Source of the DNA: Bacteroidota bacterium
Lineage (GTDB): Bacteria > Bacteroidota > Bacteroidia > Chitinophagales > LD1
Assembly: GCA_018267365.1 (NCBI GenBank)
Contig: JAFDYQ010000004.1
Location: forward strand, 1-64,000
Length of the DNA stretch: 64,000 nt
Reading direction: 5' to 3'
Shown piece after piece: positions 54,331 through 63,529 of the stretch. Every line of letters begins with the position of its first letter. Within the stretch, counting starts at the first letter, position 1. The notes beneath the pieces are model-generated. The model was not told the origin of the DNA, ran no database searches, and was given only the letters and a program-made list of their open reading frames with translations. Both the position numbers and the translations under genes were made by a program.

Positions 54331-55476
54331 ATGACCCGGATTGTCATCTTCTTTACATTTTTATTCTCTGTGCTCCAGGCTGTGGCGGGAGAGTTTACCG
54401 GCAATAAACTGCTGGAGGTGCTGGGCGAGGACCGCAATGGGTCCGTGGCTGGTAGACTCAAGACAGAATACCTGCTGGATAAGGCTATGAAAAACCCCGA
54501 GCTGGGTATCAAGCTCACCGTGACGCACGACTCTGTCAGCCTGATCACAGCTATTACACTTACGGCAGGGGGCCACGAGATCAATGATATCAGGTACAAA
54601 GAATTCAATCAGGCGCTTCCGTTCAATATCACTTTTGATGACGGTGAGGAAACACTGATCCAGAAGCTGGGCGAAGCCAAAAGCGGCGGAGAAGATCGTC
54701 TGAAGTTCAAGAAAGACGGCATCACTATCAATGTGTATTTCAAATCTTCTACCAAGAAGAAAGTTGCTTTTGTCAAGTTTACTCAAAACATTGGCATGGT
54801 CGGTCCCTACCGGCTGGAGGGTAGCCATGAAGCGCCTGTAGTAGCTGCAGCTCCGGTACCAGCTAAGGCTGATGCCTCTACCCGCGACTCGCGCATCGCA
54901 GCCGCTAAAGCTGCTACAGATAATAATGCCAAGACTGCAGTCAGTCCGACCAAGACCGTAGCCTCCCTGCCCGTTCCGGCTACTTTTGGCAAGACCAGCA
55001 CAGCTGCCGCAGTGGCTAATAAGAGCAAATTCTACAAGGCTATCATGAGCGTGATAGAATCAGGAGAGGAGGAAATGTTTAAAGACATACAGAAAACGCC
55101 CAGCACCCGCTCTAATTTCTGGAACTATAAATATACCTACGGCACCTCCATATCTATTCCGGGTGAGAAATACAACATGCTCTATAGCTTTCCGTTTCAG
55201 AAGTCACAGCTGGATTTCGTGTCTGTACTGGAGGAGACAGATGGTGCCAGCGCTGCTATCGGTAGCAAGTATGTAGAGATGGAAACGGCACTCAAGCATG
55301 ACTTCCCTAACTCTGAAGGCTGGGTGTATCACTATACAGTGAATTCCGAAGACCCCAAGGGTCCAAAAGACTTTGAGTTGAAAAATGCAAAGCTTGGCAG
55401 CATTGTGCTGGATCACTCTGTGAATCCGTATGGCAAGCATGTACTCTACCTCCGCTTTCTGCTGCAGTACGATTGA
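54331..55476 (+). CDS. secreted protein of unknown function, two domains
   Basis: I do not recognise this 381-residue protein. A signal peptide (MTRIVIFFTFLFSVLQAVAG) is followed by a domain of about 145 residues (LLEVLGEDRNGSVAGRLKTE, DGITINVYFKSSTKKKVAF), an Ala/Lys/Pro/Thr-rich linker (about 165-235) and a second domain (about 240-381, MSVIESGEEEMFKDIQKTP, KNAKLGSIVLDHSVNPYG). DGEETLIQKLGEAKSGGEDRL lies in the first. It is periplasmic or surface exposed. It lies between enolase and the convergent galK gene with a one-base gap. Confidence 0.65.
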   Translation: MTRIVIFFTFLFSVLQAVAGEFTGNKLLEVLGEDRNGSVAGRLKTEYLLDKAMKNPELGIKLTVTHDSVSLITAITLTAGGHEINDIRYKEFNQALPFNITFDDGEETLIQKLGEAKSGGEDRLKFKKDGITINVYFKSSTKKKVAFVKFTQNIGMVGPYRLEGSHEAPVVAAAPVPAKADASTRDSRIAAAKAATDNNAKTAVSPTKTVASLPVPATFGKTSTAAAVANKSKFYKAIMSVIESGEEEMFKDIQKTPSTRSNFWNYKYTYGTSISIPGEKYNMLYSFPFQKSQLDFVSVLEETDGASAAIGSKYVEMETALKHDFPNSEGWVYHYTVNSEDPKGPKDFELKNAKLGSIVLDHSVNPYGKHVLYLRFLLQYD

Positions 55477-55477
55477 T

Positions 55478-56683
55478 CTAAATTTCTCTTACTCCATCGC
55501 AGGCCTGCGTGACATAGATTTCACATAGCAGGCCGGTCGCCTTCTCATACCTTCGTGAAAGAATGTCGGTGAAGGGCTGTATTGCATTTTTGCGTACCAG
55601 CGCTATGGCACAGCCGCCAAATCCACCACCCGTCATCCGTGCTCCCAGGCAGCCATCTATATTTTGCGCTGTCTCTGCCAGCATATCCATTTCCAGGCCC
55701 GTCACCTCATAGTCGTCTTTCATAGAGGTATGAGACGCTGTCATCAGCCTGCCGAATGTATGCAGGTCTCCCATGCGTAGCGCATTTGCGGCATGTTTTA
55801 CTCTGAGATTCTCCGATACCACATGCCTTGCGCGTCTGCGTATCAGCTCATCGCCTATGTCGGCTACGGCTTCCATAGAGGCATCTACCAGATATTGTCC
55901 CTCACGCAAAGCTCCCTTGCTCCTGAGCTGTTTTACGGCCTCGTCGCTTTCTGCTTTGCGGTCATTGTATGCTGATTTGATCAGGCTGCGTGGCTTTTTG
56001 CTATTGATCACCAGCAGGGCATAGTCGTCCAGCTCAAATGGTATGTGCTCGTGTTCAAACGTATTGCAGTTCAGCAGGAGCGCATGATCTTTCTTGCAGT
56101 TGGCCACAGCAAACTGATCCATGATACCGCATTTCACACCAATGAATTCATTTTCTACTCGCTGGCACATCACAGCTATCTGCGGAAGGTCTACCTGTCC
56201 GCCATATTCCTTGAGAAGGATGTAGGCAGTCAATACCTCGATCGCCGCTGACGATGAGAGCCCCGATCCCTCGGGCAAAGTGCTATCAAAGAAAAGATCG
56301 AAACCTTTGATCGGTACTCTCCTGTCTTTGAGATACCTGATTACTCCTAGCGGATAGTTGCACCAGTCATTATCAGCGCCATAGTGGAGTGGCAGGTCAC
56401 TGATAGCTATGATCGCTCTTGCCTTATGCGTAGTAGAGTAAAGGCCGATGTAGTCATCACTCCGCTCTTTATATAGTCCTCTGATACCCGGAGCGATAGC
56501 GATAGGCATTACCAGCCCACCGTTATAGTCTATATGCTCGCCTATCAGATTTACTCTGCCCGGTACAAAGTACTGATAATAGCTGCCGGCGTCATTTGGT
56601 GAAAAGCCAAAATCAATATCTCCGTCCCCAAAAAAACGAATTAGGTTATCCAGAAAATCAGAAACATCTTCTATCGGATTCAT
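55478..56683 (-). CDS. galK: galactokinase
   Basis: This 401-residue GHMP kinase phosphorylates galactose at C1 with ATP, in the Leloir pathway. It shows the signature FVPGRVNLIGEHIDYNGGLVMP at the N-terminus, the ATP loop LPEGSGLSSSAAIEVLTAYIL, the catalytic Asp in GVKCGIMDQFAVANCKK and ARMTGGGFGGCAIALV near the C-terminus. It is the last gene of a three-gene minus-strand operon (Wzi-like barrel, galT, galK), three bases from galT. Confidence 0.95.
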   Translation of the reverse strand: MNPIEDVSDFLDNLIRFFGDGDIDFGFSPNDAGSYYQYFVPGRVNLIGEHIDYNGGLVMPIAIAPGIRGLYKERSDDYIGLYSTTHKARAIIAISDLPLHYGADNDWCNYPLGVIRYLKDRRVPIKGFDLFFDSTLPEGSGLSSSAAIEVLTAYILLKEYGGQVDLPQIAVMCQRVENEFIGVKCGIMDQFAVANCKKDHALLLNCNTFEHEHIPFELDDYALLVINSKKPRSLIKSAYNDRKAESDEAVKQLRSKGALREGQYLVDASMEAVADIGDELIRRRARHVVSENLRVKHAANALRMGDLHTFGRLMTASHTSMKDDYEVTGLEMDMLAETAQNIDGCLGARMTGGGFGGCAIALVRKNAIQPFTDILSRRYEKATGLLCEIYVTQACDGVREI

Positions 56684-56686
56684 AAG

Positions 56687-57655
56687 CTATGATATTTGGG
56701 CCCGCAGTATCGCCGCACATCCATCTACATCCAGTGGATTGGCCGCGGCGCCTGCGCCCATCTCACTCCCGGCGTACCATTTGATCTTATCCTTGGCGCG
56801 AAGGGGTGGATAGAACTCTATGTGGAAAGCAAAATACTCGGAGCAATCTTTATACGCAGCGCTATTGACCGGGCTCTGATGGATAGCCATGATGTAAGGA
56901 AATGGCCTGTCATAGATCTTATCAAATCCCTTCACGATCTGCTTCAGCATCACAGCCAGGTCGTTCTTCTCGGCTAGTGTAAACTCCGTAAAGTTTTGCT
57001 TCAGCTTCTTATTCACGATAAAGAGACCGAATGGATAATCTGTAAAGTAAGGTATGTAGGCTATAAACGATTTATTCTCCGCCACCACACGCTTCTTATA
57101 TTTCTTCTCCGCCGCATTGAGGTCTTTGAAAAGATTGCTGCCATGCTGGCGGTAGTACTTCTTGCAGTTGTTCAGCTCGGCGCGTACCTTCTCAGGTATC
57201 CAGGGGTAGGCGTATAACTGCCCATGAGGATGCAGCATAGTCACGCCTACTTCCTCACCACGGTTTTCGAACTCGTAGATATACTTGATCTTCTTGTCCC
57301 GGCTCAGCTCACGATAGCGGTCTGTCCAGAGCTCTACGATCTTTAGCACATGTTCATCGCTCAGCTCATATATTTTCTGTGTATGCTCTGAGGAGTAGAG
57401 TATTACCTCGCATTTGCCGTACGCTTCGCTTGCTATGAAGTTCTTCCCTGTCTTTTTCTTGTCTACACCCTCTGGTTTTTGACTCAGTACAGGGAAGTCA
57501 TTAGTGTAGGAATACACATCGTATGAGGCAGGAACTGTCTTGCCCTCACCGGGGCAGAAGGCACAATAGTCAGCAGAAAGATGGGGCCTGTTCTGGCGAT
57601 TAGTAGCCACCATCGTCCAGGTATCCAGCAGTGGGTTGTAGCGCAGCTCGGGCAT
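56687..57655 (-). CDS. galT: galactose-1-phosphate uridylyltransferase
   Basis: This 322-residue enzyme exchanges galactose-1-phosphate and UDP-glucose. It shows RYNPLLDTWTMVATNRQNRPH, CAFCPGEGKTVP, EVGVTMLHPHGQLYAYPWIP and MAIHQSPVNSA, with HPH and HIEFYPPLRAKDKIKWYAGSEMG. The usual active-site HPHxQ appears as HPHGQ. It follows the Wzi-like gene by a one-base overlap (TGATG) and precedes galK by three bases, so translation is coupled. Confidence 0.94.
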   Translation of the reverse strand: MPELRYNPLLDTWTMVATNRQNRPHLSADYCAFCPGEGKTVPASYDVYSYTNDFPVLSQKPEGVDKKKTGKNFIASEAYGKCEVILYSSEHTQKIYELSDEHVLKIVELWTDRYRELSRDKKIKYIYEFENRGEEVGVTMLHPHGQLYAYPWIPEKVRAELNNCKKYYRQHGSNLFKDLNAAEKKYKKRVVAENKSFIAYIPYFTDYPFGLFIVNKKLKQNFTEFTLAEKNDLAVMLKQIVKGFDKIYDRPFPYIMAIHQSPVNSAAYKDCSEYFAFHIEFYPPLRAKDKIKWYAGSEMGAGAAANPLDVDGCAAILRAQIS

Positions 57656-59361
57656 CAGAAGTCGTATTTGCGCTGAGCAAGGTTCATACGCAGCCCTACT
57701 CCGAAGTAGAAGGTACTTTCACGGAATGAAGCCTGCTCGCTGCTCTTATTCCTGTAGAAAGTCTCAAGGTCTACATATATATTATGCCATGGCTGGTAAC
57801 TCACGCGCAGATTGATATAGGATATCAGTCCCCTTGCGCCCTGGCCTATCTTATTGCCAAACTCCTTAGTGGCGGCATCCTGACGGAGTATATCTCCGCC
57901 ATAGTTGCCCAGTACGCCGGTAGCTGCTATCGTAGTGTCTTGTCCCACGCGCGCTTCTATATTGCGCAGGGTTAGTGTCCAGCGTGGTGCCGGCTGGTAG
58001 CGCAGCTGGGTTATAAACTCTGCAAAGTTAGCACCCAGTGGGTGTGCCAGTGCCTGATTATAATTGGTATAGCTCAGGTCGCCTTCATGCGTGTAGGTGA
58101 ATGGACGCACAGCGTTAAACTCAAATTGTCCATCCAGATTAGGTATTATATCGATGTACTTTACACCTAGCTGTACACCATATTTATTGCCACGCCAGCC
58201 ATTAGACTTGAGCATGTTTTTTACATTAAACTCATCGAGTACCAGCTGACCGTATAGCTGCATGTGGTTGAAAGCATTTGCTTTGAAGTCTGCCCCTATG
58301 AAGACATTATCAGGACTGCCCAGTGCATGCTCGACAGCGCGGTAGAAGATGATCGGGTTCAGATATGATGGATCCAGGTTATTGCCACTTCGGCGGGATA
58401 TGACGCCCTCAAAGAGGCCCAGGTCCAGCCACCGTGTCACCTTGATATTGAGATGGTGAAAGGCACCATATTTCTGCGCATAGGTCCCGTCTACACTACC
58501 ATAGCTGGTGCGGTCCGGATTAGTGAGCTGTGTGATCATGCTCACGTACTCAAAGCGCCAGAAGGTCAGCTTATATTTCAGGAAGAGGTATGGAGCCGAG
58601 TTGTCTGATAGGTAGAGAGAGCGGATACCATTACCCCAGAAATGCTTGTCCCGGCCAAAGGTGATATTGAGGTAGTTGAGCACATTTATATTGACGTAGC
58701 CACGCGCATCAAACCAGTTGGTACCGTCTTTAAATTTGAAGATAGAGGATGAATAGCCCTTATAATAAGCAAACCCATACACGTATCCCTGAGAGGTAAA
58801 GGCTTTTTCAGCAGCGTAGCTCGGTGCGCGCTCAGCTCCGCCAGTAGCCTGCAGGTAGAAGCTCAAAACCTTTTTGATATTGCCGCGAAACTCCACACCA
58901 AAGCTCCGGTAAAAGTTAAAACGACCGCCCCCGGCAGATTCTCCACCTACATGCACATCTACCACCGGATTGAATCGCAGATCAAAGAGGCCTTTCTTTT
59001 TAGACGAAACATGAGCAAAACTGGCAGGCTCGCGGTACAGCTTTTTCAGGAAAGGCTTACGCGTCTTGCTCACCACGCTGTCTAGCCATTCCGCATTGTC
59101 ATCCATCAGGTACTGTATCTGAAACTCGTTGACCTTATTCTGTTTCAGGTTGGAGAAGTGCATCTTCTCTGCCATATTGGCTACCTCACCTCGTATGAAG
59201 GGCTTGTCTCCAGTATGGATCATCGGGAGTATGCGTCCGTACTTGATATCCAGGCGGTCTACATAGTCATAAGTATCGCCCCCGACCGGTACATAGGTGC
59301 CCTGTGCCATCCCCATTACACCCATTGTGATACCTGCTACCAGGAGTAGTACTTTCTTCAT
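57655..59361 (-). CDS. Wzi-like outer-membrane beta-barrel protein
   Basis: This 568-residue protein has a signal peptide (MKKVLLLVAGITMGVMGMAQ) and a body rich in alternating strands ending in an aromatic residue, ending FYFGVGLRMNLAQRKYDF, a typical barrel terminus. It resembles the capsule-assembly Wzi family and related Bacteroidota barrels, some linked to gliding or carbohydrate export. WGNGIRSLYLSDNSAPYLFLK and EFNAVRPFTYTHEGDL are features of that family in my recall. The link to galT and galK in one operon suggests galactose-containing surface polysaccharide. Confidence 0.72.
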   Translation of the reverse strand: MKKVLLLVAGITMGVMGMAQGTYVPVGGDTYDYVDRLDIKYGRILPMIHTGDKPFIRGEVANMAEKMHFSNLKQNKVNEFQIQYLMDDNAEWLDSVVSKTRKPFLKKLYREPASFAHVSSKKKGLFDLRFNPVVDVHVGGESAGGGRFNFYRSFGVEFRGNIKKVLSFYLQATGGAERAPSYAAEKAFTSQGYVYGFAYYKGYSSSIFKFKDGTNWFDARGYVNINVLNYLNITFGRDKHFWGNGIRSLYLSDNSAPYLFLKYKLTFWRFEYVSMITQLTNPDRTSYGSVDGTYAQKYGAFHHLNIKVTRWLDLGLFEGVISRRSGNNLDPSYLNPIIFYRAVEHALGSPDNVFIGADFKANAFNHMQLYGQLVLDEFNVKNMLKSNGWRGNKYGVQLGVKYIDIIPNLDGQFEFNAVRPFTYTHEGDLSYTNYNQALAHPLGANFAEFITQLRYQPAPRWTLTLRNIEARVGQDTTIAATGVLGNYGGDILRQDAATKEFGNKIGQGARGLISYINLRVSYQPWHNIYVDLETFYRNKSSEQASFRESTFYFGVGLRMNLAQRKYDF

Positions 59362-59412
59362 TCCAGATCTTTACGTAGCCAAGATAAAATTTTTGCCCTA
59401 AAAGTGGCAGCC

Positions 59413-60546
59413 TTATGGCTCATCTACAAAGAGTTCAGACGCTATACGGTCAGCATAGTGTTTGCCGGCTTGTGTCAGCTTTATGACTTTGTCTTGCAGG
59501 ATATAGTGGCCGTGATCCATATTGGCCAGAGACTGGCGTATCTGGTCGTTGTAATTGATGATCTGCTCGTTCGTCAGATCACATCCCCACATAGTCCGCA
59601 GAGAAGTCATGATATACTCATTGGCACGCTGCGCAGGTGTCAGGATTTCTGTTTCATACGGCACCTCGCCATCTGAGATGATAGTCCTGATATAGGCATC
59701 ATTATTTGCTACATTCCAGCGGCGGGAGCTGCCATCATAGGAGTGGGCAGATGGGCCCAGGCCCAGATACTTTGTGCCCCTCCAGTAGTTGGTGTTGTGT
59801 ACAGCACGGTGGCCGGGTAGGGCAAAGTTACTAATCTCATACTGGTCATAGCCGTGAGCGGCCATTTCCTCCATCAGTATATCAAACTGCCGCGAGCTTT
59901 GCGCGTCATCTACAGGCAGCACCCTTCCGGTACGGATGTTTTTGTCCAGGTAGGTTTTAGGCTCTACCGTCAGAGCATAGGAAGAGATATGGGGTATGCC
60001 AAGCTCAAATGCCTTTCTGATATTGAGACGCCAGGCCTCATCACTCATACTCGGCGTGCCGTATATCAGGTCTATGGTCAGATTGCTAAAACCTGCCGCC
60101 TGTACCCGCTCAATAGCATCCAGTGCTTCTGTGGCATTATGCGCGCGGTTCATATATATTAGGTCCACCTCGTGAAAGGACTGCACACCTATGGATAGCC
60201 GGTTCAGTCCCAGGGCCCGCAAAGATGTGAGTTCCGCTACTTTCTCATCCGTCAGGTCATCGGGATTTGCCTCGATGGTCAGTTCTTTCAGATTGACATC
60301 GGGATACCACTTATAAATGCCTTCCAGTATCTGCTGTATCTGTCCTTTTTCGAGCATTGTCGGAGTGCCACCACCCAGATAGATAGTCTCTATTACTTCC
60401 CCACATAGGTAGTCTCTAGTCAATTCCGCCTCATGTATGATAGCCCCTACGAGCTGCTCCCGCCGGGCAGGAGAGGTGGTAAAATAGAAATTGCAATAAT
60501 GGCAGGCCTGCCGGCAAAATGGGATATGTATATAGATGCCCGCCAT
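59413..60546 (-). CDS. hemW: HemW-type radical SAM protein
   Basis: This 377-residue protein is in the HemW family (formerly called coproporphyrinogen III oxidase-like), a heme chaperone. The radical SAM cluster motif is CRQACHYC, preceded by MAGIYIHIPF; ETIYLGGGTPTML, LTIEANPDDLTDEKV and LSIGVQSFHEVDLIYM follow. The C-terminal HemN-like domain includes EYIMTSLRTMWGCDL. True HemN has an extra Cys and different tail. It is divergent from the barrel gene at 60621. Confidence 0.92.
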   Translation of the reverse strand: MAGIYIHIPFCRQACHYCNFYFTTSPARREQLVGAIIHEAELTRDYLCGEVIETIYLGGGTPTMLEKGQIQQILEGIYKWYPDVNLKELTIEANPDDLTDEKVAELTSLRALGLNRLSIGVQSFHEVDLIYMNRAHNATEALDAIERVQAAGFSNLTIDLIYGTPSMSDEAWRLNIRKAFELGIPHISSYALTVEPKTYLDKNIRTGRVLPVDDAQSSRQFDILMEEMAAHGYDQYEISNFALPGHRAVHNTNYWRGTKYLGLGPSAHSYDGSSRRWNVANNDAYIRTIISDGEVPYETEILTPAQRANEYIMTSLRTMWGCDLTNEQIINYNDQIRQSLANMDHGHYILQDKVIKLTQAGKHYADRIASELFVDEP

Positions 60547-60620
60547 GCCTCAAAAATCAAGAATCTTATTGCCAATGCCAAAATCTAAATTCATCTTTAG
60601 CGTTATCTTTAGCTGATCGG

Positions 60621-62393
60621 ATGAAAGGATGGTTTTTATGGCTGGCCGTGCTATGGCTAAAGGTGGTGTCTGCCCAGGAACCTTGGCACCTGGAGGTAGT
60701 GTGCCATGATAAACCCGCAGTCTTCTTTACCAAAAGACTTTCTTATAAAACAGCCTTCCCGGATTCTGTCAAGGTAGCTAAGGAAATAGACTACCTATTT
60801 ACACATATCAAAAATCAGGGCTATCTCACAGCTTCCATGGATAGCGCGGTTACATTGGATCACACCATATTTGCTTATATATATGTAGGAGAGAAGTTTG
60901 AGACTGTCACCATCTATAATGGTAATATACCACAGGACTTCCTGCCGGATATAGGACTGAAGCGACTGAATGACGGCAAGGTGATCCCTGCCGATGGTAC
61001 TTTGCTTTTCAAGGAAAAGGTAATCCAATCCTGTGAGAATATCGGTTATCCCTTCGCGGAGGTCTGGCTGGATAGCTTTAGTATGAATGACGGGCAAATC
61101 TCTGCCAAAGCCTACTTGCAGCTGCACGAGCTCTTTCACTATGATACACTGAAGATACAGGGCAAGACAAAGGTACGTCCCCTTTTTCTCCGAAACTATC
61201 TCGGTATCAAGCCGGGCAAAGTATATAATGAAGCGAGTGTGAGACGTATCACACAGCGGCTCAATGACCTCCAGTTTGCCGAAGTGATCAAGCCTCATAC
61301 CGTTGAGTTTCGGGCCGAGAAGGCCAGGATCAATGTATTTCTGAAAGATAAACGCGCGAGTCAGTTTGACCTGCTGATCGGCGTGCTGCCCGGTAGCTCA
61401 GGCCAGAAAGTTCTCATCACAGGTGATGTCAAGATACACCTTGTGGCACCATTCGGAGCGGGAGAGGACCTGTATGTGCAGTGGCAGAAACTCCAGCCCA
61501 AGACCCAGACGCTCACCGCCCGCATCATCTATCCTTATCTTCTCGGCCTGCCACTGGGTCTCAATGTCAACTTCCAATTTTATAAGAAGGATACTTCCTA
61601 CCTGCAGATAGACGGCGACTATGGCGTACAGTATCAGCTCTCGGGCAATGATTACCTCAAGGCATCCTACCGCCAGAAAGTATCTATCATACTAGACCCG
61701 GATACCAACTATGTCAAGATCAACCGCGCACTACCTTCCAACCTGGACCTTAGTACCAACGAATTTGCGCTGGAGTTCTATATGCAGAAGCTCAACTACC
61801 GCTTCAATCCTGTATCAGGATTCGTACTACAGACCAGCGTGGCCGCAGGTGCCCGGACCATAAAAAAGAATACGACGATAGCCAGCCTCTATGACCAGGT
61901 AGAGGGAAAGACTTTTGCCAGTCTATATGATACCGTACGGCTGACTACCTTTCAGCTTCACCTTGCATTGATGATAGATAAGTTTTGGAAGATCAATAGC
62001 AGGATGACGGTGCGCACTATGTTTGAGGGCAAGTACTTTTTTGCAGACCGCATACTGGACAATGAGCAATACCAGATAGGCGGTGTCAACTCACTTCGGG
62101 GGTTTGACGATAGGTCCATCTTCACGCCATACTACGCCATGGGAGATCTGGAGTACCGCTACCTCATTTCAAAAAATTCCTATTTCTTCGCTTTCGTCAA
62201 TGCAGCGCTGGTGAAGGAACCCGGACACTTCGTCAATAAACCTTTTGATTTCCCCTTCGGTTTTGGAGCGGGTACTACCTTTGAGACCAAGATTGGACTC
62301 TTTGGCCTGACTTATGCCATGGGCAAACAACTAAACAATGCACTCTCATTTAAAAATGGCAAGATACATTTTGGTTATATAAACTACTTCTAG
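60621..62393 (+). CDS. BamA/TamA-like outer-membrane protein with POTRA-like domains
   Basis: This 590-residue protein has a signal peptide (MKGWFLWLAVLWLKVVSAQ), a periplasmic part (about 30-270) with POTRA-like segments (ITQRLNDLQFAEVIKPHTVEF, LKIQGKTKVRPLFLRNYLG) and a C-terminal 16-strand barrel of the Omp85 superfamily, with the strand-6 loop motif LRGFDDRSIFTPYYAMGDLEYRYL and terminal FKNGKIHFGYINYF. It may insert or translocate surface proteins, or be a short Omp85 of other use. The ATG at 60621 gives the signal peptide. It overlaps the DUF4271 gene by one base (TAGTG). Confidence 0.85.
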   Translation: MKGWFLWLAVLWLKVVSAQEPWHLEVVCHDKPAVFFTKRLSYKTAFPDSVKVAKEIDYLFTHIKNQGYLTASMDSAVTLDHTIFAYIYVGEKFETVTIYNGNIPQDFLPDIGLKRLNDGKVIPADGTLLFKEKVIQSCENIGYPFAEVWLDSFSMNDGQISAKAYLQLHELFHYDTLKIQGKTKVRPLFLRNYLGIKPGKVYNEASVRRITQRLNDLQFAEVIKPHTVEFRAEKARINVFLKDKRASQFDLLIGVLPGSSGQKVLITGDVKIHLVAPFGAGEDLYVQWQKLQPKTQTLTARIIYPYLLGLPLGLNVNFQFYKKDTSYLQIDGDYGVQYQLSGNDYLKASYRQKVSIILDPDTNYVKINRALPSNLDLSTNEFALEFYMQKLNYRFNPVSGFVLQTSVAAGARTIKKNTTIASLYDQVEGKTFASLYDTVRLTTFQLHLALMIDKFWKINSRMTVRTMFEGKYFFADRILDNEQYQIGGVNSLRGFDDRSIFTPYYAMGDLEYRYLISKNSYFFAFVNAALVKEPGHFVNKPFDFPFGFGAGTTFETKIGLFGLTYAMGKQLNNALSFKNGKIHFGYINYF

Positions 62394-63271
62394 TGCGCGT
62401 CATCATCTTCATACTCTTACTGGTCTGCTCTGTCCGGCTGCAAGCACAAGAGGATATGCTCACCATCGCGCAGGATAGCCTCGCAGCTCTAGATAGTACC
62501 ACACAGGTGATAGTGATCGATACGGCGGCGGTGCAGCATGCCGATAGCGTATCAGCTTATACCTCTTCCCTCACTGCGTCTACAAAGCCTCTTTACTACG
62601 ATATAGAGCAGGAGCAGCGCATGCCTGACAATACGTTTATGTTTCTGCTGCTCGTAGCCCTACTCATCGTACTTACTACACTGAAACTGGCTTTCAGCAA
62701 CGATTTCACGGATCTCTTCAGATCAGTAGCCAGTTCCAATATCGCATCGCAGATCGTGCGTACATCACGTGAAGATCTATCACTCTCATCTTTTCTGATG
62801 AATGGAATATTTGTTGTGTCTATGTCCATCTTCACGCGATTTGTGTTGTTGCATTTTTATCCTTACTCTGCATTGTCCGACAATTTTTCAATAGTCAAGC
62901 TCATCATTTTATTCACATTTTTTTTCGTCGGAAAGTTTTCGCTACTGCGTTACATCGGAAATCTTTTTGAGCTGCGAGCATCAGTAGATGAGTACTTGTT
63001 CAATCTCTCTGCTATAGTCAGAACCATTGGTATTGCAATGATTCCAATACTATTCATGCTTTATGCTTCATCAGAAAAATATTTCCTTTTCATCTTCATC
63101 GCATCGCTCGTGATATTGAGTGCAGGTGTAGTGATGATCGTGATCCGAGGTTTATCCACATCGTATAAAGTGATGTACAGCAGTGTGTATCATTTTTTAA
63201 TATACATTTGTGTTGGAGAAATATTACCAGTATTTCTATTTATTAAATTGTTAACCAAAACAGCTATTTAA
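62393..63271 (+). CDS. DUF4271 family membrane protein
   Basis: This 292-residue membrane protein starts with GTG overlapping the previous stop. It has a signal-like first helix (IIFILLLVCSVRLQAQE) and six or so later hydrophobic helices (for example FMFLLLVALLIVLTTLKLAF and FIFIASLVILSAGVVMIVI). It matches the Bacteroidota family DUF4271, which in many genomes lies directly before the uroporphyrinogen-III synthase gene, as here. Function is unknown. Confidence 0.82.
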   Translation: MRVIIFILLLVCSVRLQAQEDMLTIAQDSLAALDSTTQVIVIDTAAVQHADSVSAYTSSLTASTKPLYYDIEQEQRMPDNTFMFLLLVALLIVLTTLKLAFSNDFTDLFRSVASSNIASQIVRTSREDLSLSSFLMNGIFVVSMSIFTRFVLLHFYPYSALSDNFSIVKLIILFTFFFVGKFSLLRYIGNLFELRASVDEYLFNLSAIVRTIGIAMIPILFMLYASSEKYFLFIFIASLVILSAGVVMIVIRGLSTSYKVMYSSVYHFLIYICVGEILPVFLFIKLLTKTAI

Positions 63272-63272
63272 C

Positions 63273-63479
63273 ATGGCAACAAAGTCAACAGCAAAGAAAG
63301 CTGCCCCTAAGAAAGCTGCTAAGAAAGCTGCCCCTAAGAAGGCTGCTAAGAAAGCTGCTCCTAAGAAGGCTGCAAAGAAAGCTGCTCCTAAGAAGGCTGC
63401 TAAGAAAGCTGCCCCTAAAAAGGCTGCTAAGAAAGCCGCTCCTAAGAAAGCAGCTGCTGCCCCTAAAAAAAAAGCGTAA
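63273..63479 (+). CDS. Lys/Ala/Pro repeat protein (histone H1-like)
   Basis: This 68-residue protein begins MATKSTAKKAAPKKAAKK and repeats the unit KKAAPKKAA about six times, then ends AAAAPKKKA. The high content of Lys, Ala and Pro resembles bacterial histone H1-like tails, which bind DNA. It starts one base after the DUF4271 stop. It ends in a run of nine A residues (63465-63473). In the -1 frame, the downstream sequence stays open into the HemD-like gene, so this may be the N-terminal part of a longer protein rather than a separate one. Confidence 0.6.
   Translation: MATKSTAKKAAPKKAAKKAAPKKAAKKAAPKKAAKKAAPKKAAKKAAPKKAAKKAAPKKAAAAPKKKA
63297..63455 (+). repeat. 27-base tandem coding repeat
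   Basis: About six near-identical copies of a 27-base unit related to GCTGCTAAGAAAGCTGCCCC code for the KAAPKKAAK repeat. Copies differ at synonymous positions (GCC/GCT, AAG/AAA). Copy number may vary between strains. Confidence 0.75.
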
Positions 63480-63529
63480 GCTCGGGCAAGCAATCAAGAT
63501 CTAACAGCAGTAGCACTTCCGGTCGCAAG

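Noticed and set aside
63297-63455. CRISPR-like periodic repeat
   Set aside because: The unit is a 27-base coding tandem repeat without unique spacers; it codes for a regular Lys/Ala/Pro protein.
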